Positions 1 through 8,076 of a stretch of 62,395 nucleotides of DNA are shown here, piece after piece. A program made the position numbers and the translations under genes. Numbering within the stretch: the stretch's first letter is position 1; every line of letters begins with the position of its first letter. The notes under the pieces are model-generated. The model did no database searches, was not told the DNA's origin, and saw only the letters and a list, made by a program, of their open reading frames with translations. This stretch comes from Candidatus Rokuibacteriota bacterium (GTDB lineage Bacteria > Methylomirabilota > Methylomirabilia > Rokubacteriales > CSP1-6). The stretch is taken from NCBI GenBank assembly GCA_030647435.1, contig JAUSJX010000123.1, forward strand, positions 1 to 62,395, written 5' to 3'.

Positions 1-318
1 GAATTCCATCACGACGAGCACGTGGCGAAGGCCCAGGGTCTGCCCGGCATCATCCTGTCCGGGCCGCTGATGGCGTCGTACCTCCTGACCGAGGTCGCGC
101 ACTGGGTCGGGCGAAACGCGCGGCTGCTCCGGTTCGCCGACCGGAACGTCGGCTCCACGATGCCCCGGGACATGGCGTACCTCCGCGGTCGCGTCAAGAA
201 GACGTACGTGCAGGACGGCGAGGGCGTGCTCGAAATCGAGTGCTGGATCGAGAACCAGCGGGGCGAGAACACGACGCCGGGGCGCGCGGTGACGGCGGTG
301 CCCCGCCGGACCCCCTGA
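1..318 (+). CDS. MaoC-like acyl dehydratase, C-terminal part (cut by window edge)
   Basis: The frame is open at base 1 and runs to TGA at 316-318, so only the last 105 residues are visible and no start belongs to it. It begins with FHHDEHVAKAQGLPGII, a His/Asp-rich segment typical of MaoC/(R)-hydratase hot-dog proteins, and ends in a strand-rich tail. MaoC proteins add or remove water on 2-enoyl-CoA type thioesters. The next MaoC-like gene starts 8 bases later, and this gene heads a run of four short MaoC-like genes and a luciferase-like oxidoreductase, probably one operon. The CoA ester used cannot be read from the sequence. Confidence 0.8.
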   Translation, partial: EFHHDEHVAKAQGLPGIILSGPLMASYLLTEVAHWVGRNARLLRFADRNVGSTMPRDMAYLRGRVKKTYVQDGEGVLEIECWIENQRGENTTPGRAVTAVPRRTP

Positions 319-326
319 ACGGCGAC

Positions 327-785
327 ATGGAGATGTCGGTCCCGGACATCGAGAAGTTCCTCGCCGGGCTCGTCGGTCCGGTCGGGAAGCCCGACACCAT
401 GGCGGTGGAGCTCGGGGCCGTCCGCAAGATGGCCAAGGCGGTGGAGGACTTCGATCCGATCCACTACGACGCCGCGGCGGCAATCGCGCGCGGCTATCGC
501 GGCGTCGTGGCGCCGTGGCCGCTCCTGTGGCTCTTCTACTTCAACGGCACGGAGCACAGCATCGACTTCCCCTTCGGGAAGGCGACGGTCCACGGCGAGG
601 ACGAGTACGAGTTCCGCGATCCGGTGATCGTGGGCGACGAGATCGCGATGCAGATGGTGATCACCGACGCGCGCCTCAAGCAGGGGCGCTCGGGCCCGCT
701 CGGGGTGGTCGTCGAGGAGCGGCGGTTCACCAACCAGCTCGGCACGCTCTGCGCGGTGCTGCGCACGACCCTCATCCGGCGCTGA
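327..785 (+). CDS. MaoC-like (FAS1-type N-terminal) dehydratase
   Basis: A 152-residue single hot-dog protein. The frame is open further upstream, but ATG 327 follows the preceding stop closely and gives a normal family N-terminus (MEMSVPDIEKF); ATG 333 is an alternative and neither has a strong Shine-Dalgarno. The segment EDFDPIHYD keeps the Asp and His of the hydratase active-site motif, followed by a GVVAPWPLL loop. It may work with a neighbouring MaoC-like protein as a heteromeric hydratase, since two-domain MaoC enzymes are commonly split this way. Role inferred: dehydration or hydration of an acyl-CoA in a degradation route. Confidence 0.82.
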   Translation: MEMSVPDIEKFLAGLVGPVGKPDTMAVELGAVRKMAKAVEDFDPIHYDAAAAIARGYRGVVAPWPLLWLFYFNGTEHSIDFPFGKATVHGEDEYEFRDPVIVGDEIAMQMVITDARLKQGRSGPLGVVVEERRFTNQLGTLCAVLRTTLIRR

Positions 786-872
786 GGATGACGCGGGCGC
801 GCACGCCGGGCCGGCGCGCGCGGCGCGGAGCGTGGCGAGCCGGAAACTTCGCGCTCGAGGAGGAGCAGAGGC

Positions 873-1400
873 ATGGGCGTCAACTACATCACCGATGAGG
901 TGAAGGCCGTGATCGGCGCCGAATCGGAGCCGGTGGAGGCGTACCACGCCGTGGAGCCGAGCGAGGTGCGGCGGTTCCATCACGCCACGATGGACCCGGC
1001 GCGGCGCTACTGGGACGCCGAGTGGGCGAAGCAGAGCCGCTACGGCGGCCTGGTGGCGCCGCCGGCGTTCCCGGCACACGCCTTCCGGCGCCCGCCCGAC
1101 GCGCCGGATCCCCTGGACCAGATGGGCGATCCCGACTTCGACGGCCGCAACCGGCGGATGCGGCCGGGCCTGCCGCCGGTCGAGGTCCCGCTGGTGCGCC
1201 TGCTGAATGGCGGCTACGACTACGAGTTCTTCCGCTACGCGCGCCACGGCGAGCGTCTCTTCGTGAAGAGCCGCTTCAAGGACATCTACCAGCGCGACGG
1301 CAAGTCTGGGACGATGGTGTTCGTGGTGATCGAGGACCTCTACAGCAACGAGCGAGGCGAGCCGCTGCTCAAGACGACGAACACGCTCATCCTGCGCTGA
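873..1400 (+). CDS. MaoC-like N-terminal dehydratase domain protein
   Basis: A 175-residue protein with a clear ribosome site (GAGGAGGAG) upstream of ATG 873. Residues 25-70 (VEPSEVRRFHHATMD, then GGLVAPPAFP) match the FAS1-like N-terminal MaoC dehydratase fold. The catalytic Asp/His pair is not in its usual form, so this is probably the non-catalytic or substrate-binding half of a two-subunit hydratase with the gene starting 12 bases downstream. The conserved tail VVIEDLYSNERGEPL is typical of the family. Substrate unknown. Confidence 0.83.
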   Translation: MGVNYITDEVKAVIGAESEPVEAYHAVEPSEVRRFHHATMDPARRYWDAEWAKQSRYGGLVAPPAFPAHAFRRPPDAPDPLDQMGDPDFDGRNRRMRPGLPPVEVPLVRLLNGGYDYEFFRYARHGERLFVKSRFKDIYQRDGKSGTMVFVVIEDLYSNERGEPLLKTTNTLILR

Positions 1401-1412
1401 AAGGACGAGGCG

Positions 1413-1901
1413 ATGAAGGCACCTGTGTTCGAGGATGTCCTGGTCGGACAGGAGATTCCGGTGGTGGTCAAGGGACCGATGACCACCGCGCACGTCATGC
1501 GGTGGTCGGCGGCCATGGAGAACTGGCACCGCATCCACTACGACTGGCGGTATGCCACGGAGCACGACAAGCTTCCCGACGTGATGGTGAACGGGTCGTG
1601 GAAGCAGCACGTGATGGTCCAGCTCCTCACCGACTGGGTCGGCGAAACCGGCTGGCTGTGGAAGATCAGCTTCCAGTTCCGCGGCATGAATGTGCCCGGC
1701 GACACGCTCACCGCGTGGGGCCGCGTGGTCAAGACGGAGGCCCACGGGCCGTACGGCGTCGTCGATCTCGAGATCGGCCTGAAGAACCAGAAGGGTGACG
1801 AGGGGACGCCCGGCACGGCGAGCGTCGTCCTGCCGCGACGCAACGGGCCAGCGGTGCCGTACCCGTTCGATCCCGGCTCGCTGGGCTTGGCGACGGCCTG
1901 A
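1413..1901 (+). CDS. MaoC-like acyl dehydratase
   Basis: A 162-residue hot-dog protein starting 12 bases after the previous stop. ENWHRIHYD carries the active-site His, with Asn/Glu where canonical (R)-hydratases have Asp; the C-terminal half (ISFQFRGMNVPGDTL) is the usual MaoC strand pair. It is probably the catalytic partner of the upstream gene. The last residues (PYPFDPGSLGLATA) are a Pro-rich tail. The downstream luciferase-like gene begins 91 bases on with its own strong ribosome site. Assignment to the superfamily is firm; the reaction is inferred. Confidence 0.82.
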   Translation: MKAPVFEDVLVGQEIPVVVKGPMTTAHVMRWSAAMENWHRIHYDWRYATEHDKLPDVMVNGSWKQHVMVQLLTDWVGETGWLWKISFQFRGMNVPGDTLTAWGRVVKTEAHGPYGVVDLEIGLKNQKGDEGTPGTASVVLPRRNGPAVPYPFDPGSLGLATA

Positions 1902-1992
1902 GCGCCCGCCAGCCATCGGCTGGCCGGTGAGGCACCCCGGGACGGGTGGGAGCCCACCGGCCAGATCGCGAGAAGGGGAGAGGAGGGGAGCG

Positions 1993-3000
1993 ATGCGATT
2001 CGGGTTGTCACTGCCGGTGCAGCATCCCGTGGGCGACGACATGTCGCAGCGGTTCGCCGAGCTGCTGGAGATGGTGCGGCTGGCGCGGGGGGCGGGGTTC
2101 CATCACGTCAGCGCCAGCCAGCACTACCTGGCGGCGCCGTTCCAGTACATGCAGCCGCTCCCGGTCTTGGCACGCGTGGCGGCCGAGATCGGAGAGATGA
2201 CGCTGGGAACGGGCATCATGCTGCTGGCCCTGCAGCATCCGGTGGATGTGGCGGAGTCCCTCGCCACCCTGGACGTGATCTGCGGCGGGCGGCTGGTGTT
2301 CGGCGTGGGACTCGGATACCGCGACGTCGAGTTCGATGCCTTCGGGATTCCGCGCGGCCGGCGGCTGTCTCGCTTTCTGGAGGTCCTGGACGTGGTGCGG
2401 CGGCTGTGGACCGAGGAGCGTGTGACCTTCCATGGCGAGCATTTTCACCTGGAGGACGTCGGCCTCACCATGAGGCCGCGGCAGAAGCCGCGGCCGCCCA
2501 TCGTGGTGGCGGCCAGCAACGACAAGATGGTCCGGCGCGTCGCCCGTATCGGCGATGCCTGGGCCATTGCCGGCCACGCCACCCTGGCGACGCTGGAGCG
2601 GCAGGTGGCGCTATACCGCGCCGCCCTGGAAGCGGAGGGCAAGCCGTTTCCGCCTCCGCTGTTCAGTCTGGGCAAGGAGCTCTACATCGCGCGCGACATG
2701 GACACGGCCTTGCGCGAAGCCCTGCCGTACCTCGCGACCAAGTACGAAGCCTACGCGCAATGGGGCCAGGACAACGTCTTGCCCGCGGGTGAGACGTTTC
2801 GTCTGCCCATCGAGCAACTGCGGCAGGATCGGTTCATCGTCGGCGATCCCGCATACTGCATCGAACAGATCGCGCGGCATCAGGAGCGCCTGGACATCCA
2901 GCAGATGGGCTTTCGCCTGCACTGGCCCGGCATGCCGCACCAGCGCGTCATGAAGGCCATCGAGCTGCTCGGCGAGCGCGTCCTGCCGCATTTTGCGTGA
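1993..3000 (+). CDS. LLM-class flavin-dependent oxidoreductase (bacterial luciferase-like)
   Basis: A 335-residue TIM-barrel oxidoreductase. The open frame extends upstream, but ATG 1993 directly follows AGGAGGGGAG and starts the family N-terminus MRFGLSLPVQHP. Recognisable blocks are GFHHVSASQHY, the TLGTGIMLLALQHPV substrate/flavin segment, the GRLVFGVGLGYRDVEF glycine loop and RPPIVVAASNDKMV. Members use reduced FMN or F420 to oxidise or monooxygenate small molecules; the cofactor cannot be told here. As last gene of the MaoC run it may oxidise the CoA-linked substrate or its product. No signal peptide or membrane segment. Confidence 0.88.
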   Translation: MRFGLSLPVQHPVGDDMSQRFAELLEMVRLARGAGFHHVSASQHYLAAPFQYMQPLPVLARVAAEIGEMTLGTGIMLLALQHPVDVAESLATLDVICGGRLVFGVGLGYRDVEFDAFGIPRGRRLSRFLEVLDVVRRLWTEERVTFHGEHFHLEDVGLTMRPRQKPRPPIVVAASNDKMVRRVARIGDAWAIAGHATLATLERQVALYRAALEAEGKPFPPPLFSLGKELYIARDMDTALREALPYLATKYEAYAQWGQDNVLPAGETFRLPIEQLRQDRFIVGDPAYCIEQIARHQERLDIQQMGFRLHWPGMPHQRVMKAIELLGERVLPHFA

Positions 3001-3019
3001 GGCCCCACCGGCCGAGGGG

Positions 3020-3465
3020 CTACTGCTTCAGACCCTCCAGCACCTCCAGCGCTAGCTCGTACCTGCCGAGGGGCGGCATGAGGTAGGCGCCCTGCACGCG
3101 GTCCCGCACCGCGAAGAGCATCTCGCGGGCGATCTTCACGCCTTCCTTGCGCGCCGCCTCGCCGCCGGACATCCGGCGCATGCGCTTGCGGATCTCCTCC
3201 GGGATCTGCATGCCGGGGACCTCGTTGTGGAGGAACTCCGCGTTCTTGTAGCTCACGAGCGGGAGCACCCCGACGATGATGGGTAGTCCTAGGTGCTCGA
3301 TGCGCCGTAGGACGGCGTCGAGCAGGTCCTGCTGGAAGACGGGCTACGTCATCACGAGCTCGGCGCCCGCGGCCTTCTTCTTCTCGAGGCGGTGGATCTC
3401 ACGGTCGAGGTCTGCCGGACCAGGCTCGAACCCCGTGGCGAACAAGAACGACGTCTTCCCGCCGG
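3020..3465 (-). pseudogene. metF-like methylenetetrahydrofolate reductase remnant with internal amber codon
   Basis: Read leftward, this frame encodes TSFLFATGFEPGPADL, then the highly conserved MTxPVFQQDLLDAVL segment, then VLPLVSYKNAEFLHNEVPG to the end, i.e. the C-terminal third to half of a MetF-type reductase. The Gln codon of the family's MTQPVF motif is TAG here (3344-3346), so translation would stop or restart at residue 'MLPLVSY'. Upstream of about 3465 homology ends in lower-GC, phage-like sequence, so the N-terminal half is gone. Both the nonsense codon and the lost half argue for a dead gene. Confidence 0.8.
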
Positions 3466-3715
3466 ACGAGGGCCTTTGCACCGGAGGAAGGGACATTACT
3501 TACGCAGGAGTCAATAACTTCTACATCTGACGCGGTTCCCGACCGCCGCCTTCATGCGCTCGACGCGGACTTCGTGTCGTCGTCCGTGAGCGTCATCCTG
3601 ACAGCATCGAGTGCGGCGCGCGCCTGCGGAGGCGCTTTGCCAAGCGTCCCGTTGAGCGCGCGTTCACGGATCCCGTTCAACTCAGTCCGGTGGTGTTCCT
3701 GGCGTGACCGGGCAC
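3466..3715. other. Lower-GC stretch, probably phage remnant, no confident gene
   Basis: This interval is visibly less GC-rich than its surroundings. On the minus strand a frame ending at TGA 3552-3554 reads ELNGIRERALNGTLG and MTLTDDDTKSASSA. It has no clear start or ribosome site and I do not recognise it. Its position just beyond the terminase remnant suggests leftover small phage genes. No RNA gene is visible. Confidence 0.3.
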
Positions 3716-3802
3716 TCAGCGTTCGAGGAGTTCAAGCACGGGGATGCCAGGCGCTGGGTGCGCGCAGTCCATGATCGCGAAGCAGACTCGCTCCTCGTCC
3801 AT
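3716..3802 (-). CDS. Tiny ORF coupled to the terminase remnant
   Basis: An ATG at 3802-3800 overlaps the TGA of the terminase fragment (TGATG). It opens a 28-codon frame, beginning MDEERVCFAIMD and ending LELLER before TGA 3718-3716. Translational coupling of this kind is common in phage packaging modules. I do not recognise the peptide, and it may be the truncated start of a former phage gene. Confidence 0.25.
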   Translation of the reverse strand: MDEERVCFAIMDCAHPAPGIPVLELLER

Positions 3803-4665
3803 CACATCCCTCGCGGATCGTGGTACCGTTCGAGGCCGAACTTCGTTGGTATCGCGATGCTACCGTCTTCGTCGCCCTTGGTCATGAACGCATGGGCCTT
3901 CTCGGCGCTGGTCGGCATCACGACGACTCGCGGCGGGAGGAAACCCCAATGTTTCGGCTTCGAGTTGATCGTCGCCGCGGCGAGCGCCAGAGCATTCGCG
4001 TGATCGTCATGCTGCCCTCGCGGGTGGTTGACACGATCCTTCCCACCGACCTGTGGGCGGCGCTCCAGCATGCGAAGCTCGCGAATGAGCGTCGGGTGAT
4101 CGAGAATCTCAATGTGCGCCTGGGCGAACAAGGGTTCGGCTTCGAGGTACGCTGACGAACGGTCTAACACCACGCTTTCTCCGTTCACCTTCGCGGTGGC
4201 ATCTCGGTACGTGATCTCGTGGCGCGCGAATGCCTCGCGGACCCAGCCCTTCGCGTACCGATCCCCGACGACCTCCTTGATCCGGTAGGTCTTGCATATC
4301 GACGCGATCTCCGCCACGGCGCCCTCGAGGTTGGCGGCGCTGTCGCGCGGCTTGGACCAGCCCTTCATCCGGTCCTGCACGACTTTCGTCGTCGCCCCGT
4401 CGCGCTCGGCGTGAACGATCGCCAACGTGAAGGCGTCAGGACCACCGCCATTCGGATCGACCGCGGCCACGTACGTGACGCCTTCGAGCCACGGAAGCTC
4501 GTGCCGTCTCGGGACCGCGGCGGCCTCGACCCAGGCGCTGGGCAGGAACGCCGCACCGATGGTGGAGGTGAGGAACGGATTCATGGTTATGTCCCGGGAA
4601 CCGGTGGGGTATGGCCCCGGGACGAGCGTGTCAACGGTCACCCAAATGTCCCCACTTGTGGTCAT
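3802..4665 (-). pseudogene. Phage terminase large subunit, C-terminal nuclease half only
   Basis: The 287-residue frame carries the RNase H-like nuclease domain of phage TerL. VAAVDPNGGGPDAFTLAIVH gives the first catalytic Asp, a central VVGDRYAKGWVREAF gives the second acidic position, and HDDHANALALAAA gives the last. The N-terminal ATPase domain (Walker A/B, about 200 residues) is missing. The first 15 or so codons lie in an IS21-type end (4629-4680), so the apparent start is artefactual. With no portal, capsid or integrase nearby, this is a prophage scrap. Confidence 0.75.
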
Positions 4666-4680
4666 CGAAATTTCCCCACC
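4629..4680. mobile_element. Remnant of an IS21-type insertion sequence end
   Basis: Two near-identical blocks, GGTCACCCAAATGTCCCCAC (4636-4655) and GGTCATCGAAATTTCCCCAC (4660-4679), lie 24 bases apart in the same direction, next to TGTCAAC. Spaced repeats of this GGTCA...TTCCCCAC type are the transposase-binding repeats at IS21-family termini. No istA/istB genes are present, so this is a solo end at the edge of the terminase fragment. Family name is from memory of the motif, not from a search. Confidence 0.5.
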
Positions 4681-4700
4681 CTGTGCAAGATCTCATCGCG

Positions 4701-4994
4701 GTGCAGGCCATCCTCGCCCACCTTGCCCGCTCCGGCGCCCCCGACCCGCCCGGCCCGGCCCCGCCCGCCTCGGCTGCGATCGGGTAAACTCCCCGCTCGG
4801 TCAGACCCTCGACGCCTCACTCTCGCCGCCTCTGCGCCCGCGCCTTGACCGCTCGACCGCGGCGGCGCAGCATAGCTGGGGGCAGCGGACGATCGCGATG
4901 CCGACCCTTGCCTTCGCCCCCTCGAGCGGCCGTTGCGGGTGCCCGGTGGCGCGGGGGCGCCGGAGCGGGCAAGGTGGGCGAGGATGGCCTGCAC
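4701..4994. repeat. Long inverted-repeat element, 42-bp perfect arms
   Basis: Left arm 4701-4742 (starting GTGCAGGCCATCCTCGCCCA) and right arm 4953-4994 are exact reverse complements over 42 bases, and similarity continues about 20 bases further out (15 of 20). The 210-base interior is GC-rich and non-coding. Part of it (4860-4902) matches, in inverted orientation, sequence near 11310-11350. The right-arm sequence recurs with a few changes at 11471-11533. This looks like a dispersed non-coding repeat family rather than a transposon with its own gene. Confidence 0.7.
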
Positions 4995-5136
4995 GGCGAG
5001 GGGATCCTGCACGGCTGATCGTCGAGCTGCGCGTGGCGCTCATCGACGGCCGGGAGATCGTGTAGCGCTTCGGCCGACCGCTAGATTTCTACTGCTGCCG
5101 CGTCGTTCGAGACTACGTCACCCACGGAGGTGTCAG

Positions 5137-6759
5137 ATGATGAGGCGAGGAGTCCGACGTCACCGAATGCTGTTCACCATCGCTGCGCTCGCGCTTTTGG
5201 TTGCCTCGGCAGATGTGGGGATGTCCGCCGGGGCCCAGGCGGCGGAAACGCCCCGCGGGGGGGGCATCCTGCTGGCGGTCATCGGCGCCGAGCCGCCGAG
5301 CCTCGACCCCCACCAGGAGGGCACCTTCGCCAATATCCAGCTCGTGGCGCCGTGCTACAGCCTGCTCTTGCAGTTCGACCCGTACGACTTCTCGAAGATC
5401 ATCGGCGACGTGGCCACGGACTGGAAGATCGCGCCTGATGGGCGGACCTACACGTTCAAGATCCGGCAGGGGATCCGGTTCCACGACGGCTCGGTCATGA
5501 CAGCGGCTGACGTCAAGGCCAGCTACGACAAGATCATCTTCCCGCCGGAGGGGGTCCGGAGCACGCGAAAGACCAGTTACTCGGCGGTGGAGCGGATCGA
5601 GGCCCCCGACTCCGGCACCGTGGTGTTCCGGCTCAAGTTCTCGTCCGCCGCCCTCCTCGTCAACCTGGCGTCGCCGTGGAACGTGATCTACCCGAAGCAG
5701 TACCTGGACCAGGACCCGAACTACTTCAAGACGCACGTGGTAGGCTCGGGGCCCTTCAAGTTCAAGAACTACACGCGCGGCTCCACGTTCGAGGGGGAAC
5801 GGAACCCCGACTACTTCATCAAGGGCCGGCCCTATCTCGACGGGTACAAGTTCTTCATCAGCACGGAGACGTCCGTGCGGGCGGCGGCGATTCGTTCCGG
5901 CCGCGCCTACGTCGAGTTCCGCAACATGCCGGGGCCGGAGGTAGAGGCGATCAAGAAGCAGCTCGGCGACAAGGTCGTCGTGCAGGAAACGGGCATGAGC
6001 TCCTCCTGGGGGATCGCGGTCAACCACACGGTGAAGCCCTTCAACGACGTTCGGGTGCGCAAGGCGCTCACACTGGGCATCGATCGGTACACGGCGGGCA
6101 AGGTGCTGTTTCCCATCAACGGACTGAAGTTCGTCGGGGGATCGCTGCGCCCGGGCTCGGAGTTTGCGTTGCCGGAGGCGGAGCTGCAGAAGCTCCCGGG
6201 GTTCGGCAAGGACATCGAGAAGAGCCGGGCGGAGGCGCGGCGGCTCCTGGCCGAGGCCGGCTATCCCAACGGGCTGAAGGTCGTCTTGAAGAATCGCAAC
6301 ATCAGGCTGCCCTTCCAGGACTGGGGGGTGTTCGTGATCCAGGAGTGGCGCAAGATCGGGGTGGAGGCGGAGCATCGCCCGCTCGAGACGGCGGCCTGGT
6401 TCGCGGATGGGCAGAACACGGGGAACTTCGAGCTGATCGTTTCCTCGCCGAGCACGTTCATGGACGATCCCGATGTGTGGCTCAATCGCTACACCACGGG
6501 GGACACCGAGAACTGGGGCCGGTTCTCCGACCCGAGGCTCGACGATCTGTACGCGCGACAGGCGCGCTCGCTCGACCCCGTCGAGCGCAAGAAGCTCGCC
6601 AACGAGATGGAACGGATCGTCCTGGAGAACGTGCACTACCTGCCGGGGTTGTGGTGGACGCGGAACGTGGTGCACTGGGCGAAGGTGAAGAATTACGTCG
6701 CCCCGCCCAATCAATTCTCCAACCAGAAGCTGCAGGACGTGTGGCTCGCGGAGGACTGA
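5137..6759 (+). CDS. ABC transporter substrate-binding protein, SBP_bac_5 (DppA/OppA) family
   Basis: A 540-residue secreted binding protein. ATG 5137 lies 6 bases after ACGGAGG and is followed by a basic N-terminus and a hydrophobic signal peptide (TIAALALLVASADVG) with likely cleavage near AQAAE. Mature-part hallmarks are EPPSLDPHQEGTF, IAPDGRTYTFKIRQGIRFHDG, VVGSGPFKF and RRLLAEAGYPNGL. The family delivers peptides, nickel or small organic molecules to an inner-membrane ABC importer. No permease or ATPase gene lies nearby, so this is an orphan subunit; its ligand is unknown. Genes on both sides are debris. Confidence 0.88.
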   Translation: MMRRGVRRHRMLFTIAALALLVASADVGMSAGAQAAETPRGGGILLAVIGAEPPSLDPHQEGTFANIQLVAPCYSLLLQFDPYDFSKIIGDVATDWKIAPDGRTYTFKIRQGIRFHDGSVMTAADVKASYDKIIFPPEGVRSTRKTSYSAVERIEAPDSGTVVFRLKFSSAALLVNLASPWNVIYPKQYLDQDPNYFKTHVVGSGPFKFKNYTRGSTFEGERNPDYFIKGRPYLDGYKFFISTETSVRAAAIRSGRAYVEFRNMPGPEVEAIKKQLGDKVVVQETGMSSSWGIAVNHTVKPFNDVRVRKALTLGIDRYTAGKVLFPINGLKFVGGSLRPGSEFALPEAELQKLPGFGKDIEKSRAEARRLLAEAGYPNGLKVVLKNRNIRLPFQDWGVFVIQEWRKIGVEAEHRPLETAAWFADGQNTGNFELIVSSPSTFMDDPDVWLNRYTTGDTENWGRFSDPRLDDLYARQARSLDPVERKKLANEMERIVLENVHYLPGLWWTRNVVHWAKVKNYVAPPNQFSNQKLQDVWLAED

Positions 6760-7204
6760 GCGCCATGGAGATGGACGGCCTCGTCGCTGTGACAAGGGGA
6801 AGAGCCAAGGGGAAGAGCTGTGACAAGGAGGGAAGCGCCTGGGCCGCAGGGCGGCATGACTGAGAACGGGCTTTATGTTATCTACGCTCCTGCCTGTGGA
6901 GCTGCAGGAGGTGAGGGAGGCGTCAATGTCGCGGCGGATGTCGTCTGTGAAGTTCCCTTACACAGTTCTTCAAATGATGTTTCCCGGTGAAGCGGACGGG
7001 AGAGGCGACGCAAGCGACGCAGGCGGCAAAGGCGGGGGCCGCTACTAAGATGACGCTCCTCATCGGATTGAAGAGTGAGAGTTCGAGTATTGGCGGCACA
7101 GCTTTGTGCTCGAACTCATAAGGTTTCCTCACTGCACGTGGCAAGTGAACTCGCCCAGAGCGCCGGCATGGGGCGCAACGGTGTAGGGTGATCGAGGCGC
7201 CTCG
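6760..7204. other. Gene-free stretch with duplicated leader and strong hairpin
   Basis: No convincing gene. Near 6785-6835 the phrase GCTGTGACAAGG occurs twice. At 7079-7117 a bulged hairpin forms (GAGTTCGA...GCACA, loop GCTT, TGTGC TCGAACTC). Short frames here (for example one starting near 6926 with MSRRMSSVKFPYTV) may be leftover N-terminal transposase sequence but are too degraded to call. The IS3-type remnant begins at about 7205. Confidence 0.35.
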
Positions 7205-7993
7205 GGTATTTTCTCTGGCTGATGGACCGCGGAGGCTTTGCCTTGTCGGAGTCCACGGTCTACCGGGTGCTGAAGTGCCATGGCCTGATTTGCGAGGTCA
7301 AAGTGGTGGGCTTCCCGGCAGGTCCAGAGTACCGAGTGAAGACGACGCGGCCCAATGAGCAGTGGCAGTCCGAGCCAGCTACTTCTTCGTGGTGGGCTGG
7401 GGGTGGTACTACCTGATCTCGGTGCTCGACGACTATTCCCGGTTCATCCTGGCCTGGAAGCTCAAGGCGGAGCAGACGGCCGAGGCCATCAGCGAGGTGG
7501 TCCAGCAGGCCGTGGAGTGGACGGGCATGCCGGCGGCGCCGGTCGAGTCCCGAGCGCGGTTGCTCACCGACCGGGGCTCAGGCTACCTGGCGGCCGCGTT
7601 TGAGGACTACCTGCGTGCCCGGGGGATCCGGCACATCTACTGCGCCCCCCATCACCCCAGACCAACGGCAAGCTCGAGCGCTTCCACGAGACGCTCAAGG
7701 CGCGGCTCAATCTGCTGGTCTACACGAGCCCTGAGGTCCTCCGGGCCGCGATGGCGGACTTCATCCGCTTCTACAACCACGAGCGGTACCACGAGGGGAT
7801 CGGGAATGTGACGCCGGCCGATGTGTATGACGGCCGGCGGGAGGCGATACTGCGGCGGCGGGCGGCCCAAAAGAGCCGGACCCTGGCCCGGCGTGTTCGC
7901 TACAATCGGGCCGCAGCCACGCAGGGCACCCAGGGTGAGCTGACTGGCGACCTATCGGTTCCGTGCAGCCTCACGGAGTCCCAAAGGCGCTGA
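7205..7993 (+). mobile_element. IS3-family insertion sequence remnant
   Basis: Only the distal two-thirds of the transposase reading frame is left; terminal inverted repeats and the upstream helix-turn-helix half could not be found. The copy ends near the start of the intact acyl-CoA synthetase gene and may have removed whatever lay in front of it. Confidence 0.65.
7205..7993 (+). pseudogene. IS3-family DDE transposase, N-truncated, two frameshifts
   Basis: Stitched across three frames the product reads GGFALSESTVYRVLK, RVKTTRPNEQWQ, ASYFFVVGWGWYYLIS, LDDYSRFILAWKLK, GIRHIYCAPHHP, QTNGKLERFHETLK and YNHERYHEGIGNVTPADVY, a typical rve-domain IS3 transposase. One base is missing near 7371, inside the codon of the first catalytic Asp (family WQTDA). 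A second is missing in the C-run near 7660, between HHP and QTNGK. The second Asp and the Glu region remain recognisable. The upstream DNA-binding half is absent, so the element is inactive. Confidence 0.82.
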
Positions 7994-8076
7994 AGACGGA
8001 CACTTCTCGTGGAGGTCGCCGTGCGGATCCTCGTCACGTACGTCCCGGTGCTCTACACGTGGCTCCCGAGCGTCTT

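Noticed and set aside
1-6. GAATTC at the first base, suggesting a cloning site
   Set aside because: The frame of the MaoC-like gene runs straight through it and encodes the expected residues; a chance match at the contig edge.
9-2042. 677-codon open frame on the minus strand
   Set aside because: Exact antisense of five good genes; the composition (His/Arg/Val-rich, no family motif) is what GC-rich third positions create.
4665-4665. ATG at 4665 as a true terminase start
   Set aside because: The codons up to about 4629 lie in an IS21-type end and the ATPase domain is missing, so this start is an artefact of the junction.
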